Part shown: positions 1 through 8,296 of the stretch, piece by piece
How the letters are laid out: every line of letters starts with the position of its first letter
Numbering within the stretch: position 1 is the first letter of the stretch
Assembly (NCBI GenBank): GCA_964541755.1
Contig: CAZIRF010000009.1
Location: forward strand, 17,608-81,607
Source: CAZIRF01 sp964541755
Lineage (GTDB): Bacteria > Spirochaetota > Spirochaetia > Treponematales > Breznakiellaceae
DNA length: 64,000 nucleotides
Direction: 5' to 3'
Position numbers and translations under genes: made by a program
The notes under the pieces: generated by a model
What the model was told of the DNA's origin: nothing
Seen by the model: the letters and a program-made list of their open reading frames with translations, nothing else
Database searches by the model: none

Positions 1-139
1 GGCCGGTATTCCGGTGACCCTCGTCGAGACAAAGGGTACGATTCACGCCTTCGAGTTGGCACGATTCAGTGCCTACCGCAACGAGCTCCTCGCACAACGC
101 CGGGAGCATATACTACATATGTTCAAGGAGCATGTATGA
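1..139 (+). CDS. C-terminal end of an alpha/beta-hydrolase (esterase), cut by the window edge
   Basis: Only the last 45 or so codons are inside the window; the frame opens at base 2 and stops with TGA at 137-139. The residues (GTIHAFELA, AYRNELLAQRRE) match the end of the next gene almost position for position, including the His of a GTIH motif that would be the catalytic histidine. This is therefore a tandem paralogue of the following esterase. The stop overlaps the next ATG in a GTATGA arrangement, which implies translational coupling. The start and most of the catalytic domain are not visible. Confidence 0.8.
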   Translation, partial: AGIPVTLVETKGTIHAFELARFSAYRNELLAQRREHILHMFKEHV

Positions 140-1104
140 AATACCCCATCCACGAAGATTTTCGTTCCATTGCCATATCAGTTTCGCTTCACCCTGTTCT
201 CCTTCCCCCGGAACAGGCTGTTACCCGATTGCTTCACCGCAGCTACCCCTGCGAAAAGGACATCGACTATTCCCGTGACAAGGTCCCCGCTTACGAGGGC
301 AAGCCGGTATCCGTTGGCATATATAGGCCAAAGACTGCGCTTCCCGCCGCCGGGGACCGGCCCAAATCGTCCGAAACGCTTCCGGCCCTCCTTTTTATTC
401 ACGGTGGGGGCTTTGCCCTTCCTGCGGTGGATTATCACCGGGAGATACTCCAGGACTACGTGCGTTCGGGCCCCTGTGTGGGTATTGATCTCGACTACCA
501 CCTTTTACCCGCCAATCCCTATCCTGCGGGACTCGAAGACTGCTATGCCGTATATCATTGGATACGGGAGAATGCAGATAATCTGGGGATAGATCCCTCG
601 CGTATTGCCCTCTGTGGCGACAGCGCCGGAGCTGCCCTGGCGGCGGGGCTCGCCCAGAAGCTGCGCGACAAAGACGCCCTGACACCCCTCTTCCAGATGC
701 TCGTATGCCCTGTTCTCGATGCCCGCATGCAGACTCCCTCCATGATGGCCTATGATGATACCCCTGTATGGAATGCCAAGACCAATCGCACGATGTGGAG
801 CATGTATCTCAAGAATATCGATGATGTCGAAGATCCTGTCTATGCTTCGCCGGGGACCCATCCCAGCGTGGAAGGCCTCCCGCCTGCATACATCGAGGTG
901 AGCGAGTTTGACTGTCTGCGCGACGAAGGGCTGGCCTATGCGCGGCGCCTTGAGGAAGCCGGTATTCCCGTCGTCTTGAACGAGACAAAGGGAACCATAC
1001 ACGGGTATGAATTGGCCAAGAAGAGCCCCTACCGCAATGAACTCCTGGCCAAGCGCCGTGAGTATCTGGTGGAGAGGTTTACCCCGGACTCGACATCCCC
1101 TTGA
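136..1104 (+). CDS. alpha/beta hydrolase, hormone-sensitive-lipase (GDXG) family esterase
   Basis: A 322-residue protein with the family's oxyanion-hole motif HGGG (about residues 89-92) and nucleophile motif GDSAGA (Ser about 163). A likely acid sits in EFDCLRDE (about 257) and a catalytic His in GTIHG (about 289). Family members hydrolyse short-chain esters such as acyl or acetyl groups on sugars and lipids. No signal peptide is seen, so a cytoplasmic enzyme is likely. It overlaps the stop of an upstream paralogue by 4 bp, a tandem duplication in one operon. Its 3' end overlaps the convergent uvrB gene by 26 bp. The natural substrate cannot be told from sequence. Confidence 0.88.
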   Translation: MKYPIHEDFRSIAISVSLHPVLLPPEQAVTRLLHRSYPCEKDIDYSRDKVPAYEGKPVSVGIYRPKTALPAAGDRPKSSETLPALLFIHGGGFALPAVDYHREILQDYVRSGPCVGIDLDYHLLPANPYPAGLEDCYAVYHWIRENADNLGIDPSRIALCGDSAGAALAAGLAQKLRDKDALTPLFQMLVCPVLDARMQTPSMMAYDDTPVWNAKTNRTMWSMYLKNIDDVEDPVYASPGTHPSVEGLPPAYIEVSEFDCLRDEGLAYARRLEEAGIPVVLNETKGTIHGYELAKKSPYRNELLAKRREYLVERFTPDSTSP

Positions 1105-3073
1105 TACGGGCGACCTCGTCGCGGAGGGCCGCTGCCTGCTCGAACTCGAGGTTCTTGGCGTGTTCGAGCATCTGTGCCTCCAGGGCCCGTATCAGTTTGT
1201 CCCTCTCCTTGGGGATGAGGACGTTGAAGCTCTTCTTGATGACCTCCACATTGGTGAGGGCCGCCTGCTTCTCTTCCTCATGGTGGCGGTGGAGAATTTC
1301 GCCGATGGCCTTCTTGATGGTCGTGGGGGTTATGCCGTGGGTCTCGTTGTACTCGATCTGGGCAGCGCGGCGGCGGGAGGTCTCTGCGATGGCGGTCTCC
1401 ATGGCGGTCGAGCGGCGGTCTGCGTACATGACGACGCTGCCGGCCGCGTTGCGGGCGGCTCGCCCGATAATCTGGACGAGGCTCGTGACCGAACGCAGGA
1501 AGCCGATCTTGTCGGCATCGAGGATGGCGATGAAGGAGACCTCCGGGAGGTCGATGCCTTCGCGCAGGAGATTGATACCCACGAGGATGTCGAACTTTCC
1601 GGTGCGCAGGTCGGTGAGGATTTCCACGCGTTCGATGGTCTCGACCTCGCTGTGGATGTAGCGCACCTTGAGCCCCAGGCCCGAAAGGTAGTCGGTGAGG
1701 TCCTCTGCCATCTTCTTGGTAAGGGTGAGGATGAGTGAGCGCTCGCCCTTGGCGATGCGCGCGCGTACCTCGGCGTAGATGTCTTCCATCTGCCCCTCGC
1801 TGGGGCGCACTTCAATTTCGGGGTCGAGGAGGCCCGTTGGCCGGATGAGCTGCTCGACGATGCGCGTCGAGTTTTCGGCCTCGACCGATCCTGGCGTGGC
1901 CGAGACATAGATGGTCTGGCCGGTGCGTTTGCCAAACTCTTCGTATTTGAGGGGGCGGTTGTCCAGGGCACAGGGGAGGCGGAAACCGTAGTCGACGAGG
2001 CTCTGCTTGCGCGAGCGGTCGCCGGCGTACATGGCCCCGATTTGCGAGACGGTAACGTGGCTCTCGTCGATGAAGGTGAGGAAGTCCTTGGGGAAGTAGT
2101 CGATGAGGGTGTCCGGGGCGGAACCCGGTTCACGGCCGGACATGGGGGCCGAGTAGTTCTCGATGCCGGGGCAGTAACCCATTTCGCCCAACATCTCGAG
2201 ATCGTATTCGACGCGGGTCTTGAGGCGCTCGGCCTCCATGAGTTTCCCGGCGGATAGGAGTGTCTCGTAGCGCTCGTCGAGCTCGCTGCGAATACGAGAG
2301 AGGGCTCGTTCGACCATCTGCTGTGGCATGACGAACTGCTTGGCCGGGTAGATGAGGGCCCGGTCGAGTTCCTCGAGTATCTTCCCGCTTATGGGTTCAA
2401 AACGGCGGATGCGCTCGACGCGGTCCCAATCCAGCTCGATGCGGTAGGCCTCCTCCAGGTAGGCGGGCCAAATCTCGATGACATCCCCGCGGCGGCGGAA
2501 GCGGGCCCTCTCCAGAACCGGGTCGTTTCGTTCGTACTGGAGCTCGATGAAGCGCCGCATGAGGCTGTCTGCATCGACCTCCTCGCCCACGGCCGTGGTT
2601 GCCGTCATCTCGCGGTAGACCTCCGGGGTGGCCAGGCCATAGATACAGGAGACGGTCGAGATGATGATGACGTCCTTCCTCTCCATGAGGGAGCGGGTGG
2701 CAGAGAGCCTCATGCGCTCGATCTCGTCGTTTATCGATGCGTCTTTTTCGATATACAGGTCGCGCGAGGCGACGTAGGCCTCGGGCTGATAGTAGTCGTA
2801 GTAAGAGACGAAGTACTCGACGGCGTTGTGCGGGAAGAAGCCCTTGAACTCGCGGTAAAGCTGGGCCGCGAGGGTCTTGTTGTGGCTTATGATAAGGGTG
2901 GGCTTCTGGACGGCCTCGATGATCTTGGCCATCGTAAAGGTCTTGCCCGAACCGGTTACACCCTTGAGGGTCTGATACTTGTCGCCCGCGACAAGGCCCG
3001 CGGCGAGCTTTTCGATAGCCTGGCCCTGGTCCCCGGCCGGCTGGAAGGGTGAGACGACGTCAAAACTGCGCAT
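1079..3073 (-). CDS. uvrB: UvrABC excinuclease subunit B
   Basis: A 664-residue protein of normal UvrB length. It has the Walker A motif GVTGSGKT (residues 38-45), the damage-probing beta-hairpin region YYDYYQPEAYV, a DESH Walker B box, helicase motifs near ILTLTKKMAEDL and QIIGRAARN, and the C-terminal UVR motif (FEQAAALRDE) that contacts UvrC. It works with UvrA and UvrC in nucleotide excision repair. A promoter-like TTGTAC-18 bp-TATATT lies immediately upstream, with its -10 ending only 6 nt before the ATG, so the message may be leaderless. The gene is monocistronic here and converges on the esterase. Confidence 0.97.
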   Translation of the reverse strand: MRSFDVVSPFQPAGDQGQAIEKLAAGLVAGDKYQTLKGVTGSGKTFTMAKIIEAVQKPTLIISHNKTLAAQLYREFKGFFPHNAVEYFVSYYDYYQPEAYVASRDLYIEKDASINDEIERMRLSATRSLMERKDVIIISTVSCIYGLATPEVYREMTATTAVGEEVDADSLMRRFIELQYERNDPVLERARFRRRGDVIEIWPAYLEEAYRIELDWDRVERIRRFEPISGKILEELDRALIYPAKQFVMPQQMVERALSRIRSELDERYETLLSAGKLMEAERLKTRVEYDLEMLGEMGYCPGIENYSAPMSGREPGSAPDTLIDYFPKDFLTFIDESHVTVSQIGAMYAGDRSRKQSLVDYGFRLPCALDNRPLKYEEFGKRTGQTIYVSATPGSVEAENSTRIVEQLIRPTGLLDPEIEVRPSEGQMEDIYAEVRARIAKGERSLILTLTKKMAEDLTDYLSGLGLKVRYIHSEVETIERVEILTDLRTGKFDILVGINLLREGIDLPEVSFIAILDADKIGFLRSVTSLVQIIGRAARNAAGSVVMYADRRSTAMETAIAETSRRRAAQIEYNETHGITPTTIKKAIGEILHRHHEEEKQAALTNVEVIKKSFNVLIPKERDKLIRALEAQMLEHAKNLEFEQAAALRDEVARIKGMSSPG

Positions 3074-3079
3074 ATCATC

Positions 3080-3109
3080 AATATAATGCTACACAGGTGT
3101 TTCGTACAA
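3080..3109 (-). promoter_or_regulatory. uvrB promoter, leaderless geometry
   Basis: On the minus strand a -35 TTGTAC (3104-3109), an 18-bp spacer and a -10 TATATT (3080-3085) are followed by only 6 nt before the ATG at 3073. Transcription would start at or next to the A of the start codon. No Shine-Dalgarno sequence fits in the gap. Confidence 0.55.
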
Positions 3110-3120
3110 GGGGGATGAAA

Positions 3121-3156
3121 AAAGGGCGACTCACACCATGGTGCGAGTCGCCCTTT
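3121..3156 (-). terminator. Rho-independent terminator of the protease-lipoprotein operon
   Basis: A 12-bp perfect inverted repeat (AAAGGGCGACTC / GAGTCGCCCTTT) with a 12-nt loop. On the minus strand it is followed by a run of T (TTTTTTC), directly downstream of the lipoprotein gene ending at 3174. Confidence 0.88.
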
Positions 3157-3173
3157 GTCTATTACAGGATTAC

Positions 3174-4112
3174 TCAGTAGGTGAGTTTTTCTTCGAAGAG
3201 AACAATTTTTTCATTGTTCTTCTTGCTGTCGATCAGGTACCAGGTTTCTGCCGTACGGTTGCCGAACTTGTCGTAGCTGGTCTCTGCGGTAAAGTTCACA
3301 TCGAGGTTAATCGGTCCCATGCCGGTGTACCCTGTTTCTTTACCATTATACTTCATTGAAGTTTGACAAATCTTGCCGGCGATGACCTCCCACTCGTAGG
3401 TAAAGTTTGCATTGCTGCTACGGGTTACCATCATGGAAAGGCCGGTTTTATAGGCCTTGCTCGTTTTGGCGATACCGACGAGGCGGGCCTGGGGATCGTA
3501 CTTGACGCTCTTGACAACGATATTGTCCCAGCCGAGGGTGAGTGTTTTTTCAAATGACCCGTCAGCCTTGATCTTGGTGGAGACAAACTCTCCGTCGGAT
3601 GCGAAAGGCATGGGCAGAATGCTCAAGGACATATCCCATGAGTAGTTGGTGTAGACCGTAGTCATAAAGAGCATCTGTGTAATCTTCTGATAGAAGCGAC
3701 GGTTTAATGATCGCTGTTTGACTTCGCCTTCATTCTTGGCCCCGAGGATTTCGTACTCGATTTCGAGGTAGGTATCGCCATTGACGGTGAGTTTCCAAGG
3801 GACAATCTTCCCGCCCATTGCCTTGTACTCGGTTTCCCAGACGATAAATTCCTTTTTGGCTTCATCCTTCGTATTCACATACTCTGTTTGCCGGACCTTG
3901 ATGATCTTTCCATCGGCAGTGTAGAAGAACTCCTCGTCGTAGGTAGGACGAGTCTCGTCGAACACCTCGCGGCCATAGGATCGCTGCTCGACCATTTTGG
4001 GCGTGCCATCCATACGGCTGTCGACATAATCCGGCCCAACGTATCGTATGGATGTACAGGACGCCGCGAGTACCATCATGGCCACTGCGGCCATCACAAT
4101 TCCTTTCTTCAC
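3174..4112 (-). CDS. lipoprotein of unknown function
   Basis: A 312-residue protein with a lysine-led hydrophobic signal peptide ending in the lipobox LAASC, so it should be lipidated and anchored in an envelope membrane. The mature part is rich in short beta-strand-like segments with repeated Lys/Thr/Tyr patches and looks like an extracytoplasmic beta-rich domain. I do not recognise a named family; the LolA/LolB-like lipid-carrier fold and a spirochaete outer-membrane lipoprotein are possibilities I cannot separate. It follows the PEGA protease gene after 13 bp in the same operon and ends at a strong terminator. Confidence 0.75.
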   Translation of the reverse strand: MKKGIVMAAVAMMVLAASCTSIRYVGPDYVDSRMDGTPKMVEQRSYGREVFDETRPTYDEEFFYTADGKIIKVRQTEYVNTKDEAKKEFIVWETEYKAMGGKIVPWKLTVNGDTYLEIEYEILGAKNEGEVKQRSLNRRFYQKITQMLFMTTVYTNYSWDMSLSILPMPFASDGEFVSTKIKADGSFEKTLTLGWDNIVVKSVKYDPQARLVGIAKTSKAYKTGLSMMVTRSSNANFTYEWEVIAGKICQTSMKYNGKETGYTGMGPINLDVNFTAETSYDKFGNRTAETWYLIDSKKNNEKIVLFEEKLTY

Positions 4113-4125
4113 GTTATACTCCTTT

Positions 4126-5214
4126 TTACCGGGAGAAAAGCCCGGCCTTTTTCATATTGAAGCTGAGTTCGGTTTCTTCGGTAAGGATATGCTCACGGTA
4201 TTCTTCCCGAAATCCTTTGCGAACGAGCCGAATACGCAATTTACTGCCCCTTTCGGCCTCGTGCGTGAGGGGGCTTGTGCCCACAAGGACATTATTGATG
4301 TAGATTTCCGCCCCCTCGGGTGTGGTGACAATACTGAAGGGGAGTAATTTTGATGCCTCTTCTTCGAGGGTAAAAGACAGGCTGCGATCTTTTGCACTTA
4401 TTGTTTTGACCTCACGAAGGCGGGTGTACCCATCTTGCTCAAGTACGAATTCGTATTCCCTGTTGTAGAGGGGGAGTTCGAGGGGAAGGACACCCTTGTA
4501 GACCCCGTTAACGAAGAGGTGGGCCTTTTCGGGGGTGGAGCTGATGGCGACTGTTTCTGCCTTGCCTTCGAGTGCGAGAATCTGAACGGCATTGTCTGCG
4601 GGGATGGCCAGGTTGAAGTTGGCTCCGAATATCTTGGCGGTTACGATACCGATGACCTTGCCATCGGCATTGAATACCGGTCCACCGGAGTTTCCCGGAT
4701 CAATGGAAGCACTCAGGTCGATCATGCTGCCAATTCCGTCCATGTCCTGTATGGCCTGGACATAGCCGGGAGTCGTCTTGAAATTCAAGCCCAGCGGATA
4801 ACCCATAACGAGGACTTCGCTCATAAGATCGGGCAGGGCTCCGGATGCCAATTGACAGGGGTTTTTGATACGAACCGTACTATCGAGAATGGCCACATCC
4901 AAATCGTCGTCGTAGTCGCGGATTTGCGCGATATATTCCTGCTTTGGTTCGTCGCTTTGCGGGAAGGTAATGACAATACGCCCTTCCTTGACGCGGAGGA
5001 GTGGGGTAATGACGTGGGCGTTTGTTACAATGGTACCTTTCGAGTCGATGACAAAACAAGACCCGGAGGACAGCTCTTCGTTGTCTGACTTGATGGATAT
5101 GCGGCCTACGGCGTGGCTCTTGGTTTTGACAATTTGCTTCCAATCTGCGCCGTGGGCAGCAGTGGAACACAGGAAAATGAGGCTTGCACATATGGGTAAG
5201 ATTGATCTTCTCAT
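4126..5214 (-). CDS. secreted trypsin-like serine protease with two PEGA repeats
   Basis: A 362-residue exported protein with a signal peptide (about residues 1-22, cleavage near AHG-A). An S1 chymotrypsin-fold protease domain shows His67 (TNAHV), Asp106 (DLDVAIL) and Ser176 (DPGNSGGP), as in HtrA/Trypsin_2 enzymes. Two C-terminal PEGA-type modules follow, starting near AISSTPEKAHLFVNG and SIVTTPEGAEIYINN. No PDZ domain is visible, unlike DegP. PEGA modules occur on surface proteins and may bind carbohydrate or cell wall. The catalytic triad looks intact. It is co-transcribed with the downstream lipoprotein gene, which may be its substrate or partner. Confidence 0.85.
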   Translation of the reverse strand: MRRSILPICASLIFLCSTAAHGADWKQIVKTKSHAVGRISIKSDNEELSSGSCFVIDSKGTIVTNAHVITPLLRVKEGRIVITFPQSDEPKQEYIAQIRDYDDDLDVAILDSTVRIKNPCQLASGALPDLMSEVLVMGYPLGLNFKTTPGYVQAIQDMDGIGSMIDLSASIDPGNSGGPVFNADGKVIGIVTAKIFGANFNLAIPADNAVQILALEGKAETVAISSTPEKAHLFVNGVYKGVLPLELPLYNREYEFVLEQDGYTRLREVKTISAKDRSLSFTLEEEASKLLPFSIVTTPEGAEIYINNVLVGTSPLTHEAERGSKLRIRLVRKGFREEYREHILTEETELSFNMKKAGLFSR

Positions 5215-5366
5215 TCTTCACCTTTTGCTTTGGATAATGCCAAAAACCATCATTGCTTATGGTGTGGAATCTTCAGATACATATAACACGGAATTAGACA
5301 GAACAAGTTCTCACACATGACGGTCTCTGTCAAGTTTATTATCCCTGTTGCCGGGGGCTTCAATTA

Positions 5367-6869
5367 TCAGTCTTTGCCCAGGGTTTCCATCCCGTAATCC
5401 TTGATCTTGTACTGCAGGGCCCGTCTCGAGAGCCCCAGGGCCTCGGCACTCTTGGTGCGATTGCCCTTGAAGCGGATGAGGGTCTCCCTCATGAGTTCTC
5501 GCTCGGCCTCCCGGACGGTAAGGGGCCCGCCACTGCCAGTGTTGAAAGCGCCCCCCGGTACCGCGAGATCGCCCTTGGCCTCTGTGGGGCTGCGCCTGGC
5601 GGGGGCGTGAGTATCAGCCATGTTTCCATTGCCCTGTCCCCCGAGCCCGCTGCCATCAATATTGTTGAAAGATTCGCCAGCTTGCAGCGGCAGCCCCAAA
5701 TCGGCCCGCTCGATAATACCGTTCCGGCAGTAGATGCTCGCCCGCTCGAGGCTGTTCTCCAGTTCCCGCACATTGCCGGGGAAAGACCAGGCCTGGAGGG
5801 CCTTCATGGCGTCGGGTGCTATGCGCAATACGGGGCCCGCATCCGCTTGAGCGCCAGAGCGGCTGCCCGGCCGGCCATTTCGCATGGCGAGCTTTTCGAG
5901 GAGGGCCTCCGCCAGAAGGGGGATGTCCTCCCTGCGCTCGCGAAGGGGGGGGAGGGCGATGTGGATAACCTTGAGGCGGTAGTAGAGGTCTTCGCGAAAG
6001 CTGCCTGCCTGTATTGCCTCTTCCAGGTCGCGGTTTGTCGCCGCGAGTATGCGCGCTTCGACGGGAATGTCGCGCGTGCCGCCCACGCGCCGGATTGTGC
6101 GATCCTGCAGGGCGCGCAGGAGCTTGACCTGGAGGGCCGTCGGCATCTCGCCAATCTCGTCGAGGAAGAGGGTTCCCGATCCGGCGAGCTCGAAGAGCCC
6201 CGGCTTGCGCGCCTCCGCCCCGGTAAAGGCCCCCTTTTCGTGGCCGAAGAGCTCGCTCTCGACGAGGGTTTCGGGGAGGCTACCCAGGTTGACGGCGACA
6301 AAGGGCGATTCGCCGCGGCCGCTTGCGCGGTGTATCTCGCGGGCCACGACCTCCTTGCCCGTGCCGCTCTCGCCGGTTATGAGTATGGTCGCCGCGCTCG
6401 GTGCCGCCCGCTCGATGAGCCTGCGCAGCTCTTCAATGGCGGGGCTCTGGCCCACGAGCTCCTGTTCGCGCGCACGGGTCCTCTTGCGGGCGGCCGCGCT
6501 TCGCTCATCGTTCTCTTCACGCAGGGTCTTGCGCAGCAGGGCGATGAGCTCGCCTGAGTCGAAGGGCTTCTCGATAAAGTCGCGCGCACCGGCCTTGAGG
6601 GCGCGGACGGCGTCCGCGATCTCCCCGTGGGCCGATATCATGATGACCGGGAGTATCAGCCCCTCGCTTTCTATCCATTCGAGGAGGGCCTGTCCCCCCA
6701 TTCCCGGCATGCGCAAATCGAGGAGGGCGAGATCCCAGGCCCCCTCTTCAAGGAGGGCCCGAGCCTCGAGCCCGTCGGCCGCGCCGCGCGCCTCGAATCC
6801 TTCCATTTCGAGGAGTTTGACGAGGGCCTCGCGTATGTTCCGTTCGTCATCGGCGACCAGTATCTTCAT
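5367..6869 (-). CDS. NtrC-family sigma-54-dependent response regulator
   Basis: A 500-residue protein with a receiver domain (phospho-acceptor Asp51 in LLDLRMPG; KPF at the end of the domain). An AAA+ sigma-54 interaction domain follows, with Walker A GESGTGKE, the sigma-54 contact loop GAFTGA (about residues 215-220) and FLDEIGE. A C-terminal Fis-type HTH contains TKSAEALGLSRRAL. It should bind upstream enhancers and open sigma-54 promoters when phosphorylated by the kinase encoded just upstream, with which it overlaps by 4 bp. Because it sits last in an operon that begins with a sigma-54 promoter, autoregulation is likely. An extra Gly/Asn-rich linker of about 50 residues separates AAA+ from HTH. 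Confidence 0.92.
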   Translation of the reverse strand: MKILVADDERNIREALVKLLEMEGFEARGAADGLEARALLEEGAWDLALLDLRMPGMGGQALLEWIESEGLILPVIMISAHGEIADAVRALKAGARDFIEKPFDSGELIALLRKTLREENDERSAAARKRTRAREQELVGQSPAIEELRRLIERAAPSAATILITGESGTGKEVVAREIHRASGRGESPFVAVNLGSLPETLVESELFGHEKGAFTGAEARKPGLFELAGSGTLFLDEIGEMPTALQVKLLRALQDRTIRRVGGTRDIPVEARILAATNRDLEEAIQAGSFREDLYYRLKVIHIALPPLRERREDIPLLAEALLEKLAMRNGRPGSRSGAQADAGPVLRIAPDAMKALQAWSFPGNVRELENSLERASIYCRNGIIERADLGLPLQAGESFNNIDGSGLGGQGNGNMADTHAPARRSPTEAKGDLAVPGGAFNTGSGGPLTVREAERELMRETLIRFKGNRTKSAEALGLSRRALQYKIKDYGMETLGKD

Positions 6870-8296
6870 GGGGCACTCCTTGTGCGGTCGTTGCTGTCCA
6901 GGGGCAGGCTGAGCCGGGCGCGGCTTCCCCCGCCCTTGCGCCGTTCGAGGACGAGGTCGCCGCCTGCGTCGCGGGCAAAACGGCGGGCGAGGGCGAGGCC
7001 CAGGCCGAAGCCGCGGGTCTTGGTGGTAAAGAAGGGGATGAAGAGGCGTTCGGGGTCGAGCTCGTCCGGGATGCCGGCGCCGCGGTCTGCCACTTCAAGG
7101 ATGGCGCGTGCGGCGTTCTGGTGCAGGCTCACTTGAATATCTTCGAACCTGGAGCCCGCCTCGAGGGCGTTTTGCAGGAGGTTTGTGACAATGGACCGCA
7201 GTTGCTCGGGGTTGGCGCGAACAGCAAGGGCGGCAGAAGTATCAGTTTCAATACTGATAGTCTGCTCCGCGTCCACGGTACGGCGGGCTTCCTCTGCCAA
7301 TTGCTTGAGGTCAATACGCTCCTGCGGGCCGTCCCCCTTGCGCAGGAAGCTGCCGATGCGGTTTATAAGGTCGCGGATGCGGGTCAATTCACCGCGGATT
7401 TCGGAAAACTCGGGCTGCGCCCCGGGGCTTGGTCTGTCCCTTGCTGCGGGAAGCGCTGCATCATGCGCGCATTCGCGTTCGAGGAGGTCCAGCTGCAGGC
7501 CGATGGCGCTCAAGGGGTTCTTGATTTCGTGGGCGAGGGTTGCCGCCGCAGAGCCAAGGGCGACGAGCTCCTCCTGTTCGCGCAGGGTGTCGCGGTACTG
7601 GCGGTTGCGCAGTATGACGCGGCGAACGAAGAGGCTCCCGGCAAAGGCGGCGAGGAGCCAGAGGGCATAAATAACAAGGGCGAGGATTTGCCGCGTAAAG
7701 AGCCGTGCTTCGTGCAGTTCCCAGTAGAGGAACCAGACATCGCCCGGTCGCTCCTGCCTGCTCCCCATCATGCCCATGCGGGGAAAGGCCTGTGCGACGA
7801 GGAGGCGGCGCCGGGGCCAATCGAGGCGATAGAGGCGCTCCCGCTCCGGGCTTTGAACGCTCCTGCCCCGCCCGGGCCCCGAATCCTCCGGCGGGAGCGG
7901 CAGGGCCCCGTCGTCGGGAGAAAAGGGATTGTGCGCGGGGGCGGATCCCCAGGACAGGATGCGTCGACCGCCCTGCCCGTAGACCGCGACGGCGGCAATC
8001 CGCTCGCGCAGCTCTTCGTAGCGTTCGAGGGCTTCGACGTACTCTTCGCCCTCGACGAGGGGGTTGAAGCCCCAGGGCCCCGCCCGCGGCGGGCGGTCCG
8101 GCAGGCGCCGGCGTTCCTGCCGGGTCGCCTGCATGAGGAGGTTTATACTGCGCTCGGCACTGTTTCGCGCCATGAGCTCGTTGGTGAACAGGCGCGAACG
8201 CAGCTCGAAGAGTCCCAGGAGGCTCAGGGCCAGCGCGGCTCCTAGGGCGACAAAGAGGCTCGCCCGTTCGCTCAATCTATTGTGCGGCGAGCGCAT
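6866..8296 (-). CDS. membrane sensor histidine kinase
   Basis: A 476-residue protein with an N-terminal TM helix (about 12-30), an Arg/Pro-rich periplasmic sensor region of about 150 residues, and a second TM helix near LALVIYALWLLAAF. The H-box is LAHEIKNPLSA, and the ATP-binding N, G1 (DRGAGIP) and G2 (GFGLGLA) boxes are present. It resembles NtrB/ZraS/AtoS-type kinases that pair with sigma-54 activators. It overlaps the TolC-like gene upstream by 20 bp and the response regulator downstream by 4 bp, so the efflux pump and its sensor are expressed together. The signal could be an envelope stress or a pump substrate; this is inference. Confidence 0.9.
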   Translation of the reverse strand: MRSPHNRLSERASLFVALGAALALSLLGLFELRSRLFTNELMARNSAERSINLLMQATRQERRRLPDRPPRAGPWGFNPLVEGEEYVEALERYEELRERIAAVAVYGQGGRRILSWGSAPAHNPFSPDDGALPLPPEDSGPGRGRSVQSPERERLYRLDWPRRRLLVAQAFPRMGMMGSRQERPGDVWFLYWELHEARLFTRQILALVIYALWLLAAFAGSLFVRRVILRNRQYRDTLREQEELVALGSAAATLAHEIKNPLSAIGLQLDLLERECAHDAALPAARDRPSPGAQPEFSEIRGELTRIRDLINRIGSFLRKGDGPQERIDLKQLAEEARRTVDAEQTISIETDTSAALAVRANPEQLRSIVTNLLQNALEAGSRFEDIQVSLHQNAARAILEVADRGAGIPDELDPERLFIPFFTTKTRGFGLGLALARRFARDAGGDLVLERRKGGGSRARLSLPLDSNDRTRSAP

